Notes: generated by a model not told the origin, from the sequence alone. DNA of 64,000 nt from Bradyrhizobium sp. 1(2017) (GCF_011602485.2 NZ_CP050022.2:7336001-7400000), one strand, 5' to 3'; counted from the stretch's first letter, positions 8,873 through 18,540 are shown. Program-made: numbers and translations.

Positions 8873-8953
8873 CGTCATTGCGAGCGCAGCGAAGCAATCC
8901 GGAAATTTGTCCGCAGAGGCAGGCTGGATTGCTTCGCTGCGCTCGCAATGACG
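8873..8953. repeat. intergenic palindromic element with 28-bp perfect arms
   Basis: The left arm at 8873-8900 (starting CGTCATTGCGAGCGCAGCG) and the right arm at 8926-8953 are exact reverse complements over 28 bp, around a 25-bp loop. It lies between the amn start and the end of the type I secretion operon. The attgcgagcgcagcgaagcaatcc core is a dispersed intergenic repeat seen in Bradyrhizobium and other genomes. Confidence 0.85.
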
Positions 8954-8978
8954 AGGAAGGATGACGCGCTGTCGCGCG

Positions 8979-10313
8979 TCACTTCTCGCGGAACGCGCGC
9001 ATCAGCTGGTCGTGCAGGGGCTTCATCAGGTAGGACAGCATGGTGCGGTCGCCGGTCTGCACGAAGGCTTCCACGGGCATGCCGGGGATCATCTTGACGT
9101 CGCCGAGGCGGGCGATCTCCTCCGGCGGCATCGAGACGCGGATGGTGTAGTAGCTCTGGCCGGTGCGCTGGTCGGTGGTGACGTCGGGCGACACGCGGCT
9201 GACGACGCCGTTGAGCTCGGGCGTGGTACGCTGGTTGAAGGCGGACAGGCGCAATAGCGTCTTCTGGCCGATCTGGAGCTTGTCGATGTCGACCGGGTTG
9301 ACCTTGGCCTCGACCTGGAGGTCGTCGGCCTGCGGCACGATCAGCATCAACGCATCGCCTGCGGTGACGACGCCGCCCACGGTGTGCACCGTCGATTGCA
9401 GCACCATGCCGTCCTGCGGCGCGCGGATGTCGACGCGGCGAAGCTGGTCCTCGGCGGCGACCTTGCGCTCGATCAGCTCGCCGATCTTGTCGTTGGTCTC
9501 GCGCAGGTCCTTGGAGACCTCGCTGACCACATCCTTGTCGATCTGGATGATCTGGAGTTCGGTCTCGGTGATCTTGCCCTTGGCCTGGGCGCGCGATGCG
9601 ATGTACTGCGCGCGCTCGCCGTTGAGGCGCGCCGAATCGCGTTCGAGCTGAGTGAGGCGCGAGATCTGCACCAGACGCTTGTCGTAGAGGTCGCGCACGC
9701 CGGTGAGCTCGTTCTGCACCAGCGAGATCTCCTGATCCTTGGCCTTCTCCTGGGCGCTGAGGCCGGAGATTTCCTCGTTGAGCTGCGTGATGCGTTCGCG
9801 CAGCTGCGCCTTCTGTCCGGTGCGGCCATTGACGCGGACATCGAACAGCTTGGTCTCGGCGGATAGCAGTGCCTTGACGTCGGGATCGTTGGCTCGCTCG
9901 ATCAGGCCTTGCGGGAATTCGATGCTGTCGAGACCACGCTGCTCGGCCTGCAGTCGCGCCGCGCGGGCCTGCGCGGCATCGAGGTTCTTGGTGACGATCG
10001 CAAGGTTGGCCTTGGTGACGGTGTCGTCGAGCCGCACCACGACGTCGCCGGCCTTGACCACGTCGCCATCGCGGGCGCGCACCTCGCCGACCACGCCGCC
10101 GGTCGGATGCTGCACCTTCTTGACGTTGGATTCGACCACGATCTGGCCCGGCGCGATCAACGCGCCCGAGATCAGCACAGTGGACGCCCAGCCGCCGAGA
10201 CCGACGACCAGGACCAGCACGATCCCGAGCCCGAGCATCAGGTGAAACTTGATCGAATCGCGCACGGTCTTCGTCGCAGAGGGCTTAGGGCCGCCGATCG
10301 CCAACGTGCTCAT
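8979..10313 (-). CDS. type I secretion membrane fusion protein, HlyD/PrsE family
   Basis: This 444-residue periplasmic adaptor bridges an inner-membrane ABC exporter and a TolC-like outer-membrane channel. One N-terminal membrane anchor (about residues 25-50, LMLGLGIVLVLVVGLGG) is followed by a lipoyl-like half (KVQHPTGGVVGEVRARDGDVVKAGD), a long coiled coil (about 95-300, rich in E/Q/L/R heptads) and the second lipoyl/beta-barrel part (VRAPQDGMVLQ-like IRAPQDGMVLQSTVHT). Its ATG overlaps the stop of the upstream ABC gene by 4 bp. No TolC or secreted substrate gene is adjacent. Confidence 0.92.
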   Translation of the reverse strand: MSTLAIGGPKPSATKTVRDSIKFHLMLGLGIVLVLVVGLGGWASTVLISGALIAPGQIVVESNVKKVQHPTGGVVGEVRARDGDVVKAGDVVVRLDDTVTKANLAIVTKNLDAAQARAARLQAEQRGLDSIEFPQGLIERANDPDVKALLSAETKLFDVRVNGRTGQKAQLRERITQLNEEISGLSAQEKAKDQEISLVQNELTGVRDLYDKRLVQISRLTQLERDSARLNGERAQYIASRAQAKGKITETELQIIQIDKDVVSEVSKDLRETNDKIGELIERKVAAEDQLRRVDIRAPQDGMVLQSTVHTVGGVVTAGDALMLIVPQADDLQVEAKVNPVDIDKLQIGQKTLLRLSAFNQRTTPELNGVVSRVSPDVTTDQRTGQSYYTIRVSMPPEEIARLGDVKMIPGMPVEAFVQTGDRTMLSYLMKPLHDQLMRAFREK

Positions 10314-12058
10314 GGCTTGGGCACTCCACCTTCGCTGACGATCTTGATCGGGGCCGGCGGCGTCACGCGCGGCTGGAGCACCTGGGCGAGGACCTGCTCC
10401 TTCGGACCGAAGGCCTGCATGCGGCCGTCGCGCAGCACCAGGATCTGGTCGACCGCCTCGACGCCGATCGGCCGATGCGCCACCACGACGACGATGGCAC
10501 CGCGCTCGCGTGCGGCGCGGATGGCGCGGGTCAGCGCCTCGTCACCTTCGGTGTCGAGATTGGAATTGGGCTCGTCGAGCACGATCAGGAACGGATTGCC
10601 GTAGAGTGCGCGCGCCAGCGCCACGCGCTGCGCCTGGCCTGCCGAGAGGGCGGCGCCCTGCTCGCCGACCTGGGTGTTGTAGCCCTCGCGCATCTTGATG
10701 ATCATCTCGTGCACGCCGGCCTCCTTGGCCGCGGCGATGATGGCATCGGAGGTGGCCGCAGGATCGAACCGGCTGATGTTCTGCGCGATGGTGCCGCCGA
10801 ACAACTCGACGTCCTGCGGCAGATAGCCGATGTGGCGGCCGAGCACGTCGCTCGACCATTGGTCGAGCGCGGCGCCGTCGATCCGCACCTTGCCGCGCAC
10901 CGGCTGCCAGACACCGACCAGCGCGCGGATCAGCGACGACTTGCCGGAGCCGCTCGGTCCGATCACGCCGAGGCCGTTGCCGGCGGCGAGCGCGAAGGTG
11001 ATGTCCTGCACGATGACGCGCTGGTCGCCGGGCGGCACCATGGCGACGCCTTCGACAGAGAGCCGGCTGGTGGGCGCCTGCAGCTGGGTCGGCATCGCCT
11101 GGGCCGGCATCTGCTCCAACAGGCGGGTCAGGCGCTGCCAGCTCTGGCGGGCCGCGACAAAGGATTTCCAGTGCGCGATGGCGAGATCGACCGGCGCCAG
11201 CGCGCGGGCGGAGAGGATCGATCCGGCGATGATGATGCCGGCGGTCGCCTCCTGGTGGATGACGAGATAGGCGCCGACCGCGAGCACGGCCGATTGCAGC
11301 ATCATGCGCAGCACCTTGGCGACCGCGCCGAGACCGCCGGCGACGTCGCTCGCACGCTGATTGCCGGCGAGATATTTTTCGTTGGCCTCGCTCCAGCGCT
11401 GGTTCATCCGGCCGGCCATGCCCATGGACACCATGACCTCGGCGTTGCGGCGGCTGGCGGCAGCGAGATCGTTGCGCTGGGCGGCAAGTCCCATCGCCTC
11501 CTTCGCCGGCTGGCGGGACATGAATTCGGTGACCAGCGTCAGGCCGACCAGGATGATGGCGCCGACCAGCGCGGTGAGGCCGATCATGACATGGAAGGCG
11601 AAGCAGATGGCGAGATAGAGCGGCAGCCACGGCAAGTCGAAGAACGCGCTCGGGCCCATGCCGCCGAGGAAGGAACGGACATTGTCGAGGTCGCGCAGCG
11701 GCTGGAGACCCTCGTTGCGGCTGCCGACGAGGAGCGGCAGGCGCACGATGGTGTCGAACACGCGCTTGTTGAGGGCCTCGTCCAGCGCGGTGCCGATCCG
11801 TCCCAGGATCCGGTTGCGGATCATGTCGAGCACGCCCTGCGCCATGTAAAGGAAGCTGGCGAGGATGATGAGGCCGACCAGGGTCGGAACGCTGCGGCTC
11901 GGCAGCACCCGGTCGTAGACCTCCAGCATGAAGATCGACCCGGTCAGATAGAGCAGGTTGATCATGCAGCTCATCAAGCCGACGCCGACGAACGCCGTGC
12001 GACAAGCACGCAAGGCGTCACCGAGCTCCGAACGGCGGACGCCAGGGATGGCTGCCAT
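10310..12058 (-). CDS. type I secretion ABC permease/ATPase, PrsD/PrtD family
   Basis: This 582-residue protein has an N-terminal six-helix ABC exporter domain (residues about 20-310) and a C-terminal ATPase with Walker A GPSGSGKSS, signature LSAGQAQRVALARAL and Walker B FLIVLDEPNSNLD. It lacks the C39-like peptidase domain found in HlyB/LapB, so it belongs to the PrtD/PrsD group that exports proteins with C-terminal signals. It is the first gene of a two-gene operon with the adaptor. Likely substrates are RTX or VCBS proteins; the nearest candidate in the window is the large repeat protein ending at 24742. Confidence 0.92.
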   Translation of the reverse strand: MAAIPGVRRSELGDALRACRTAFVGVGLMSCMINLLYLTGSIFMLEVYDRVLPSRSVPTLVGLIILASFLYMAQGVLDMIRNRILGRIGTALDEALNKRVFDTIVRLPLLVGSRNEGLQPLRDLDNVRSFLGGMGPSAFFDLPWLPLYLAICFAFHVMIGLTALVGAIILVGLTLVTEFMSRQPAKEAMGLAAQRNDLAAASRRNAEVMVSMGMAGRMNQRWSEANEKYLAGNQRASDVAGGLGAVAKVLRMMLQSAVLAVGAYLVIHQEATAGIIIAGSILSARALAPVDLAIAHWKSFVAARQSWQRLTRLLEQMPAQAMPTQLQAPTSRLSVEGVAMVPPGDQRVIVQDITFALAAGNGLGVIGPSGSGKSSLIRALVGVWQPVRGKVRIDGAALDQWSSDVLGRHIGYLPQDVELFGGTIAQNISRFDPAATSDAIIAAAKEAGVHEMIIKMREGYNTQVGEQGAALSAGQAQRVALARALYGNPFLIVLDEPNSNLDTEGDEALTRAIRAARERGAIVVVVAHRPIGVEAVDQILVLRDGRMQAFGPKEQVLAQVLQPRVTPPAPIKIVSEGGVPKP

Positions 12059-12337
12059 CAGTCTGATCTCTTTCGGACACGGGGCGAAGCCCCTGTTCAG
12101 GTAAGGGACAAAGCCCCTGATTTCAAAGACGATTCAGGGGTACTCGCCTCGGATTAACATCTGTTTTCCGGCGGTCCAACGCAGCCGAAAATAATCCGGG
12201 CCCTGATGGTCCCACATCTACCCCCGATCGCCTTCCGCGCAAGTCCGGAATTTCACAGGGGTGCGGCTTTTTCTTGCAGGCTTTCAGCCTCTTCCGGGGA
12301 AATGGCGAGGCTGAAGGTTCCGGTCTGCCGATGCGGG

Positions 12338-12607
12338 CTAGAGTCTGCCCCCGCCACGCACCAGCCGCACCACCAGCAGCAAAATGACCGCGCCGATCGC
12401 GGAATAGACGATCTCGGAGACGAGCCCGGTGCCGAGACGGATGCCGAGCTTCGGGAACAGAAGGCTCGCCACCAGCGCGCCGGCGATGCCGATCACGATG
12501 TCGCCGATGATACCGAATCCAGCGCCCCGCACGATCTTCCCGGCGAGCCAGCCGGCGACCAGGCCGACGAACAGGATGACGAGCAGGCCTTCGTTGGAAA
12601 TGTGCAT
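12338..12607 (-). CDS. GlsB/YeaQ/YmgE-family membrane protein
   Basis: This 89-residue protein has three membrane segments and the transglycosylase-associated protein pattern: VILFVGLVAGWLAGKIVRGAG, then FGIIGDIVIGIAGALVASLLF, then IVYSAIGAVILLLVVRLV. Family members are stress-induced inner-membrane proteins of unknown mechanism. It appears monocistronic. The flanking 279 bp (12059-12337) and 249 bp (12608-12856) contain no gene I can support; the first has a short cccctga/tcagggg hairpin at 12114-12140. Confidence 0.88.
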   Translation of the reverse strand: MHISNEGLLVILFVGLVAGWLAGKIVRGAGFGIIGDIVIGIAGALVASLLFPKLGIRLGTGLVSEIVYSAIGAVILLLVVRLVRGGGRL

Positions 12608-12856
12608 CAGCCAAGTCCCTCTTCCTTGAACGCCCGCATGGAACGGGAACCGGGATGAATGAGGTGTGAATGCTGCGCGCGGCGTGCTGGTTGGCCTGCG
12701 CGGACAATATTGTCGAAAACAACCCCATGCACAGTAGCCAAGTCGATGTTGTCGCAGGGGAATTTTGACGTGAGGAGCACGCCCTGCTCCTCATTTGTCC
12801 CCGTCAAAACGGGCCGAGCGCGTCCAGCGGCAAATGGGGCGGCTGCGGGCGGACGA

Positions 12857-13834
12857 TTACGACACTGCCGTGACGCGCTCCGCCAGCACGCACCTTGCCG
12901 CCCGGCCCGGCCCGACCTCCACATTCCCCGGCAGTTGCTCCAGGCAGCGTGGCTCGGTGAGCTTGCAGCGGGGGGCGAAGGAGCAGTTGTGGGGCTTCTC
13001 GGAGAGCGAGGGCGGTGTGCCCGGGATCGTCTCCAACCGCGCCCCGCGCTTGGCGCCATGGATGGTGGAGGCGAGCAGGCCCTTGGCATAGGGATGCACA
13101 GGCGAGCGGACGATGTCGCGCAGGCTCCCCTGCTCGACGATCTGGCCGGCATACATCACCGCGACGCGATCGCAGATCTCGATGGCGACCCCGATGTCGT
13201 GGGTGACGAAGATGACGGACATGCCGAATTCGCGCTGCAGCTCGCGCAGCAGCAACAGGATCTGGATCTGGACGGTGGCATCGAGCGCCGTGGTCGGCTC
13301 GTCCGCGAGCAAAATCTTCGGCCGGCAGGCGAGCGCAAGCGCGATCATCGCGCGCTGGCGCATGCCGCCGGACATTTCGTGCGGATAGGCATCGAGGCGA
13401 CGTTTTGCCGAGGGAATGCGCACGACCTCGAGCATATCGAGCGCCCTCGCCCGCCCCTCCGCAAAACTCTTGCCCTCGTGGCGCACCACGCTTTCGGCGA
13501 TCTGCGCGCCGATGGTGTAGACCGGATCGAGCGCGAGCGCGGGCTCCTGGAAGATCATCGACACGGTCTGGCCGCGGAACGACGACAGCTCCTCGTCGTT
13601 CATGGCCAGAACGTCGCGGCCCATGACGTTGACCGTGCCCGAGATCTGCGTGCGCTTCTTCGGCAGCAGCCGCATCAGCGCACGCAATGTCACGCTCTTG
13701 CCGGAGCCGGATTCGCCGAGCAGGCCCAGCACCTCACTGTTGCCGAGCGAGAGGCTGAGATCGTTCACGGCATAGACCGTGCGCTCGCCGGTGAAGCGGA
13801 TGTTGAGGCCTGAGATCTCGACGAGTTTGGTCAT
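12857..13834 (-). CDS. peptide-type ABC transporter ATP-binding protein (DppD-like)
   Basis: This 325-residue ATPase of the oligopeptide/dipeptide/nickel family has Walker [18 protein letters not shown], signature [15 protein letters not shown] and Walker [18 protein letters not shown]. The C-terminal OppD/DppD extension with conserved cysteines ([15 protein letters not shown]) is present. It is the last gene of the operon that runs 20205 to 12857 and overlaps the amidase stop by 4 bp. It should pair with the DppF-like ATPase encoded three genes upstream to energise the DppBC-like permeases. Confidence 0.93.
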   Translation of the reverse strand: MTKLVEISGLNIRFTGERTVYAVNDLSLSLGNSEVLGLLGESGSGKSVTLRALMRLLPKKRTQISGTVNVMGRDVLAMNDEELSSFRGQTVSMIFQEPALALDPVYTIGAQIAESVVRHEGKSFAEGRARALDMLEVVRIPSAKRRLDAYPHEMSGGMRQRAMIALALACRPKILLADEPTTALDATVQIQILLLLRELQREFGMSVIFVTHDIGVAIEICDRVAVMYAGQIVEQGSLRDIVRSPVHPYAKGLLASTIHGAKRGARLETIPGTPPSLSEKPHNCSFAPRCKLTEPRCLEQLPGNVEVGPGRAARCVLAERVTAVS

Positions 13835-15246
13835 GACGGCAGTTTCGGCAATCGATCGTGATAGTCGGTCACGCGCTGGAAGGCGGCGCCGATGGTGAGC
13901 AGGGTCGCTTCATCGAAAGAGCGGCCGATCAGCTGCATGCCGACCGGCAGGCCGGTTTTGGTGAAGCCCGAGGGCACCGTGAGCGATGGCAGGCCGAGGA
14001 AATTCACCGGGCGGGTGAACAGCGTCAGCCGCTGCACCATGGCCGGCGCGTTCGGTCCGCCGCCGACATCGCTCTCCTCGATCGTCGGCGCCGGCACGGG
14101 CGAGGCCGGCGCGATCACCGCATCGACGCGCGCGGTCGCTTCGTTGTGGGCGGCGAGCGCCGGCCCGCGCCAGCGCATCGCCTCGAGATAGGTGATGGCG
14201 GGAACGGCAAGCCCGTTCTGCAGCCGCATCAAAACCTGCGGGCCGTAATCCTGCGGACGCTCGATCATCCAGCGCTTGTGGAAGGCGGCGGCTTCCGCGG
14301 CGAGCACCAGCTGGCTCGCCGAGGACAATTGCCGCTGGTCCGGCAGCTCGACCTTGACGATATCGGCGCCCTCGCGCTTGAGCACCGCGATGGTCTCCTC
14401 CAGCACGCGCGCGACCTCGCCGTCGAGATCGTCGACATAGAAGGAACTCGGCACGCCGATCTTCAGGCCCTTGAGCGAGCCCTTGGTCGCGCCGACGTAG
14501 TCCGAGAGCGGCTCGTGGCTGCAGGTGGAATCGGCGGGGTCCGCACCGGCCATCAGCGCCAGCAGCAGCGCACAATCCTCGGCGGTGCGGGCGAGCGGGC
14601 CGACCGTGTCGAGCGATTGCGACAGCGGCATCGCGCCGGCCCGGCTGACGCGGCCGACGGTGGTCTTGAGGCCCGTGACGCCGCAGAAATGCGCGGGCAT
14701 GCGGATCGAGCCGCCGGTATCGGAGCCGAGCGCCGCATAGGTCAGGCGCGCGGCAACCGCCGAGCCGGAGCCGGACGAGGATCCGCCGGTGATGTGGGCG
14801 ACGTTCCAGGGATTGCGCACCGGCCCGTAATGGGCGTTGTGCCCGGTCGGGCCATAGGCGAATTCGGCGAGGTGCAGCGTGCCGAGGCGTAGCTGGCCGG
14901 CGTCCTTCAGCCGCTGCAAGGCGGTGGAGGTCACGGTCGGCACGAAGTCGCGGCGGATCAGCGAGCCGCAGGTCGAGACCTTGCCGGCATCGTAATACAT
15001 GTCCTTGTGCGCCAGCGGCACGCCATGCAGCGGGCCACGGACATCGCCCTTGGCGAGTTCGGCATCGGCGGCCTCGGCCGCCTTCAGCGCCGCCTCCGCT
15101 TCAATCGACATGAAGGCGTTGAGATGCGGCTGCCATTGCGCGATGCGCTTCAGCAGCGCGCGCGTCACCTCATGCGAGGACAGCTGCCTTGCCGCGATCG
15201 CACGCGCGACCTCGGTGAGCGTCATCAGTGCGGGCTCGGTGCTCAT
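13831..15246 (-). CDS. amidase-signature hydrolase (AtzE/GatA-like)
   Basis: This 471-residue amidase-signature enzyme has the Ser-cisSer-Lys triad in place: K81 (PLAHKDMYY), S156 (HITGGSSSGSG) and S180 (GSDTGGSIRMP). It hydrolyses a carboxamide to an acid and ammonia; the substrate is not readable. Its start overlaps the stop of an AtzG-like small gene, and its end overlaps the DppD-like gene, so it is embedded in an ABC uptake operon. This suggests that an imported amide or ureide is cleaved in the cytoplasm. GatA proper is less likely because no GatB is present. A moderate alternative is an aryl or acyl amidase. Confidence 0.9.
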   Translation of the reverse strand: MSTEPALMTLTEVARAIAARQLSSHEVTRALLKRIAQWQPHLNAFMSIEAEAALKAAEAADAELAKGDVRGPLHGVPLAHKDMYYDAGKVSTCGSLIRRDFVPTVTSTALQRLKDAGQLRLGTLHLAEFAYGPTGHNAHYGPVRNPWNVAHITGGSSSGSGSAVAARLTYAALGSDTGGSIRMPAHFCGVTGLKTTVGRVSRAGAMPLSQSLDTVGPLARTAEDCALLLALMAGADPADSTCSHEPLSDYVGATKGSLKGLKIGVPSSFYVDDLDGEVARVLEETIAVLKREGADIVKVELPDQRQLSSASQLVLAAEAAAFHKRWMIERPQDYGPQVLMRLQNGLAVPAITYLEAMRWRGPALAAHNEATARVDAVIAPASPVPAPTIEESDVGGGPNAPAMVQRLTLFTRPVNFLGLPSLTVPSGFTKTGLPVGMQLIGRSFDEATLLTIGAAFQRVTDYHDRLPKLPS

Positions 15247-15440
15247 TTCGACACCTTCTGCGTCTGCACGACCGGATAGAGCGCGGGCTCGAGGTCGAAC
15301 GGCAGCGTGCCGGCAATGGCCTCGAACCCCTCGAAGGCAGGCCCGATGGCATTGGAGATGCGCGTCGCGATCTCGTCATCCACGGGAACACCCGCCACTT
15401 GCGCGATCGGCTTGATCTCTTTCGGTGTCGGTCTCGTCAT
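15243..15440 (-). CDS. AtzG-like (DUF4089) small amidase partner
   Basis: This 65-residue protein resembles the AtzG-like/DUF4089 family, with IAQVAGVPVDDEIATRISNAIGPAFEGFEAIAGTLPFDLEPALY. The two helices followed by a short proline-containing tail resemble GatC, which stabilises GatA. In the cyanuric-acid pathway AtzG forms a complex with the amidase AtzE, and small AtzG relatives are often encoded next to AtzE-type amidases, as here. It overlaps both neighbours by 4 bp (ATGA). I infer a heteromeric amidase; catalysis would be by the downstream gene. Confidence 0.82.
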   Translation of the reverse strand: MTRPTPKEIKPIAQVAGVPVDDEIATRISNAIGPAFEGFEAIAGTLPFDLEPALYPVVQTQKVSK

Positions 15441-16498
15441 GCGGTCTTCTCCCTGGGCGCACGGCTATGGCCTGAACCCGGTATCGCCATGTAGCACGCG
15501 GCCTCGTGGCCCATATTATCGAGCGCGGTGAGCTTTGGTGTCGCATTTGCGCAGAGCGGCTCCGCAAACGGACAACGGGTGTGGAAGCGGCAGCCCGGGG
15601 GCGGATCGATCGGATTGGGCGGATCGCCCGTGATTGGCGGCGTCTCGGTACGCCTGTCAGGATCGGACGACGGCATCGCCGCCAGCAGCGCGCGCGTATA
15701 GGGATGCGCCGGCTGGTCCCAGACCTGGTCGACCGGGCCGAGCTCGACGACCTCGCCGAGATACATCACCAGTACGCGGTCCGAGATGTAGCGAACGACA
15801 TTGAGGTCGTGGCTGATGAACAGATAGGTCAGGCCGAACTCGCGCTTGAGATCGGCGAGCAGATTGAGCACCTGGGCCTCGACGGATTTGTCGAGCGCCG
15901 AGACGGCCTCATCCAGGATCACCAGCCGCGGCGACAGCGCCAGCGCACGCGCGATATTGACGCGCTGGCGCTGTCCACCGGAGATCTCGTGCGGATAGCG
16001 ATTGGCGAAGTTTTCCGGGCGCAAGCCCACCTTGCCGAGCAGCTCGCGCGCGAGCGTGCGCGCTGGGCCGTCGGCCATGCCGTGGACCTTGGGACCGAAG
16101 GCGATCGATTCCTCGATCGTCAGGCGCGGATTGAGCGAGGCGTAGGAATCCTGGAACACCATCTGCATGCCGCGGCGGAGCTCGCGCAAGCTCAGCGACT
16201 GGCCGACGGTCATGCCGTCATAGATGATGTCGCCGTCGTCGCGCGGCATCAGGTGCATCAAGAGGCGCGCGGTGGTCGACTTGCCGCAACCGGACTCGCC
16301 GACAATGCCGACGGTCTCGCCCTTCGCGACAGTGAAGGAGACGTCGTCGACGGCGCGCACGGTGCGTTTTGCGGCGAACAGGCCGCCGCGCACGGGAAAA
16401 TGCTTGGTCAGTCCGTTGACCTGAAGCAGCGGCTGCGCGACGCCGCCGCGGTCCTCGACTTGCTCCAGCATTTCGACGGACGTGCTGCTCTCGCTCAT
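15437..16498 (-). CDS. peptide-type ABC transporter ATP-binding protein (DppF-like)
   Basis: This 353-residue ATPase has Walker [18 protein letters not shown], signature [15 protein letters not shown], Walker [17 protein letters not shown] and the C-terminal family extension with cysteines ([15 protein letters not shown]). The conserved [13 protein letters not shown] segment is typical of OppF/DppF. It follows the permease pair after 4 bp and overlaps the AtzG-like gene. It forms the ATPase heterodimer with the DppD-like protein. Confidence 0.93.
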   Translation of the reverse strand: MSESSTSVEMLEQVEDRGGVAQPLLQVNGLTKHFPVRGGLFAAKRTVRAVDDVSFTVAKGETVGIVGESGCGKSTTARLLMHLMPRDDGDIIYDGMTVGQSLSLRELRRGMQMVFQDSYASLNPRLTIEESIAFGPKVHGMADGPARTLARELLGKVGLRPENFANRYPHEISGGQRQRVNIARALALSPRLVILDEAVSALDKSVEAQVLNLLADLKREFGLTYLFISHDLNVVRYISDRVLVMYLGEVVELGPVDQVWDQPAHPYTRALLAAMPSSDPDRRTETPPITGDPPNPIDPPPGCRFHTRCPFAEPLCANATPKLTALDNMGHEAACYMAIPGSGHSRAPREKTA

Positions 16499-16502
16499 GG
16501 CC

Positions 16503-17405
16503 CTAATTCCTGATGTCCATGGCGCTGCGCAGGCCGTCCGAGAGCAGGTTGAAGCAGATCGAGACCGCGAAGATCATCGCGCCCGGCAATGCTGCGACCC
16601 AGGGATTGACATAGATCGCGGTGCGCAGCGTGTTGAGCATCAATCCCCATTCCGGCTCCGGCGGTTTTGTCCCGAGGCCGAGGAAGGAGAGACCGGCGGC
16701 CAGGATCATGGAGACGGAGATCAGGCTGGTGGCATAGACGAAGATCGCGCCCAGCACGTTGCCGAGGATGTGCACCCGCATGATGGTGAAGGCGCCGGCG
16801 CCCGAGGCGCGCGCGGCCTCGACGAAATCCATGTTGCGCACGCCCGTGGTGACGCTTTCGGCGACGCGCGTGATCTGCGGCACGAACACCACGGTCAACG
16901 ACACGATGGAGTTGAGGATGCCGGCGCCGAGCGCGCCGGAGATCGCAATCGCCAGCAGCACCGACGGAAAGGCATAGAACACGTCGACCGTGCGCATGAT
17001 CGCGGTGTTGAGCCTGCCGCCGACATAACCTGCAACGAGACCGAGCGAGGTGCCGATGCAGAAGGCGAGGATCACCGGCAGAATGCCGATGACCAGCGAC
17101 AGCCGTCCGCCGTAGATCAGCCGCGCCAGCATGTCGCGGCCGAGTTCGTCGGTGCCGAGCGGATAGCCCGCCGTGCCGATGTGGCGCAGGCGGCGGATCA
17201 TCGAGCCCTTGTAGGGGTCTTCGAGACCCAGCCACGGCGCGAGGATCGCGGACAGGAAGATCAGCAGCAGCACCAGCGCGCAGGCCATGCTGACCTTGTC
17301 GCGCGCGATGCGGCGGCCGACCGTCGCCCAATAGCCGCGTGCCTTGGTCGCGGGCGCGGCCTGGAGCGCGGCGTCGCTGGTGGCGGACAACGGAAGCTCG
17401 CTCAT
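16503..17405 (-). CDS. peptide-type ABC transporter permease (DppC-like)
   Basis: This 300-residue inner-membrane protein has the OppC/DppC layout: one N-terminal segment (MACALVLLLIFLSAILAPWLG), the GTDELGRDMLARLIYGGR motif and five further segments. The EAA-type cytoplasmic loop reads VEAARASGAGAFTIMRVHILGN. It is translated 2 bp after the DppB-like gene and pairs with it as the permease core. Confidence 0.93.
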   Translation of the reverse strand: MSELPLSATSDAALQAAPATKARGYWATVGRRIARDKVSMACALVLLLIFLSAILAPWLGLEDPYKGSMIRRLRHIGTAGYPLGTDELGRDMLARLIYGGRLSLVIGILPVILAFCIGTSLGLVAGYVGGRLNTAIMRTVDVFYAFPSVLLAIAISGALGAGILNSIVSLTVVFVPQITRVAESVTTGVRNMDFVEAARASGAGAFTIMRVHILGNVLGAIFVYATSLISVSMILAAGLSFLGLGTKPPEPEWGLMLNTLRTAIYVNPWVAALPGAMIFAVSICFNLLSDGLRSAMDIRN

Positions 17406-17407
17406 CG

Positions 17408-18361
17408 CTAGCCCCGCTTGATGCGCGGGTCGATCGCGGCTTGGGCGATGTCGACCAGCAGATTAAGGAAGACGAAGAACAGCGCCAGGATCAGGATCGT
17501 GCCCTGCAGCAGCGGCAGGTCGCGCTGGAAGATCGCCGAATTGAGCAGGAAGCCCGAACCTGGCCAGGAGAACACGGTCTCGATCAGGATCGAGCCGCCG
17601 AGCATGTAGCCGAGCTGAAGCCCCATCACCGCGAGCGCGGTGGGTGCGGCGTTCTTGATGACGTGGCGAAACACGCCGGTTTCGCGCAGGCCCTTGGCCC
17701 GCATCGCCTCGACGAAATCCTGGCTGAGGATGTCGCCGGTCAGCGCGCGTACCGTGCGGGTGACGATGCCCATCGGGATCACCGATGTCGTGATCGCCGG
17801 CAGCACCAGATATTTCAGGTGCGCCCAGTCCCAGGCCCAGGAATTGGAGCCGCTGGGCCCGGCGCCGACCGCAGGCAGCCAGTTCAGCTGCACCGAGAAG
17901 ATGATGACGAGCAGCATGCCGAGCCAGTAATGCGGCACCGAGACCCCGGCGATGGCGAAGGAGGTCGCGACCTTGTCGATCCAGGTCTCGCGGAAATAGC
18001 CGGCGATCAGCCCGAGCAGGATGCCCATGGTGAAGCCGATGATCGCGGCGGCGATCGCCAGCGTGACGGTGTTGCCGACCGCGCGCATGACCTCGGCAAG
18101 CACGGGGCGCCCGGTGGCGATGGAATTGCCGAGATCGCCATGGAGGGCCCGGAGCAGCCACAGCCCGAACTGCACCGGCAGAGGCCTGTCGAAACCGTAG
18201 GCGGCGCGCAACTGCGCAGCGAGCTCCTGCGAGGCGTCGGCCGGCAGCACGGCGACGAGCGGATCGCCCGGCGTGATGTGCACAAGAAGGAAGCACACCA
18301 GCGCCACGCTGATGACGATTGGGACGACGTAGACGATGCGTCTGGCGATATAGGCAAGCAC
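17408..18361 (-). CDS. peptide-type ABC transporter permease (DppB-like)
   Basis: This 317-residue permease starts at a GTG (VLAYIARRIVYVVPIVISV) with AAGGAAG upstream; longer in-frame starts would run into the intergenic palindrome. It shows the OppB/DppB hallmarks FLLVHITPGDPLVAVLPADAS, six membrane segments and the EAA loop VEAMRAKGLRETGVFRHVIKN. It is separated from the binding-protein gene upstream by a 190-bp gap carrying the dispersed repeat, which may lower permease expression relative to the binding protein. Confidence 0.92.
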   Translation of the reverse strand: MLAYIARRIVYVVPIVISVALVCFLLVHITPGDPLVAVLPADASQELAAQLRAAYGFDRPLPVQFGLWLLRALHGDLGNSIATGRPVLAEVMRAVGNTVTLAIAAAIIGFTMGILLGLIAGYFRETWIDKVATSFAIAGVSVPHYWLGMLLVIIFSVQLNWLPAVGAGPSGSNSWAWDWAHLKYLVLPAITTSVIPMGIVTRTVRALTGDILSQDFVEAMRAKGLRETGVFRHVIKNAAPTALAVMGLQLGYMLGGSILIETVFSWPGSGFLLNSAIFQRDLPLLQGTILILALFFVFLNLLVDIAQAAIDPRIKRG

Positions 18362-18377
18362 GTTTGGTTCTTTCTTC

Positions 18378-18540
18378 CTTCTCCCCTTGTGGGAGAAGGT
18401 GGCGCGCAAGCGCCGGATGAGAGGTTGTTTCCGCGACTACCGCATTTCAAACGAGAGAGCCTCTCCGCGGAGAGAGACCCCTCACCCGGCTTCGCTGTCG
18501 CGAAACCACCCCCTCCCACAAGGGGAGAGGGTGCACTGAG
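18378..18540. repeat. dispersed long palindromic intergenic element, copy 1
   Basis: The ends CTTCTCCCCTTGTGGGAGAAGG (split across 18378-18399) and CCTCCCACAAGGGGAGAGGG (about 18512-18531) are inverted and each is itself palindromic; the interior reads through gcgcaagcgcc and cctctccgcggagag. Related copies are at 31694-31894 and 58261-58413. It sits inside an operon, between binding-protein and permease genes. Confidence 0.8.

Noticed and set aside
13831..15440. GatCAB tRNA amidotransferase subunits
   Set aside because: A GatA-like and GatC-like pair is present, but no GatB; the location inside an ABC operon favours a catabolic amidase.
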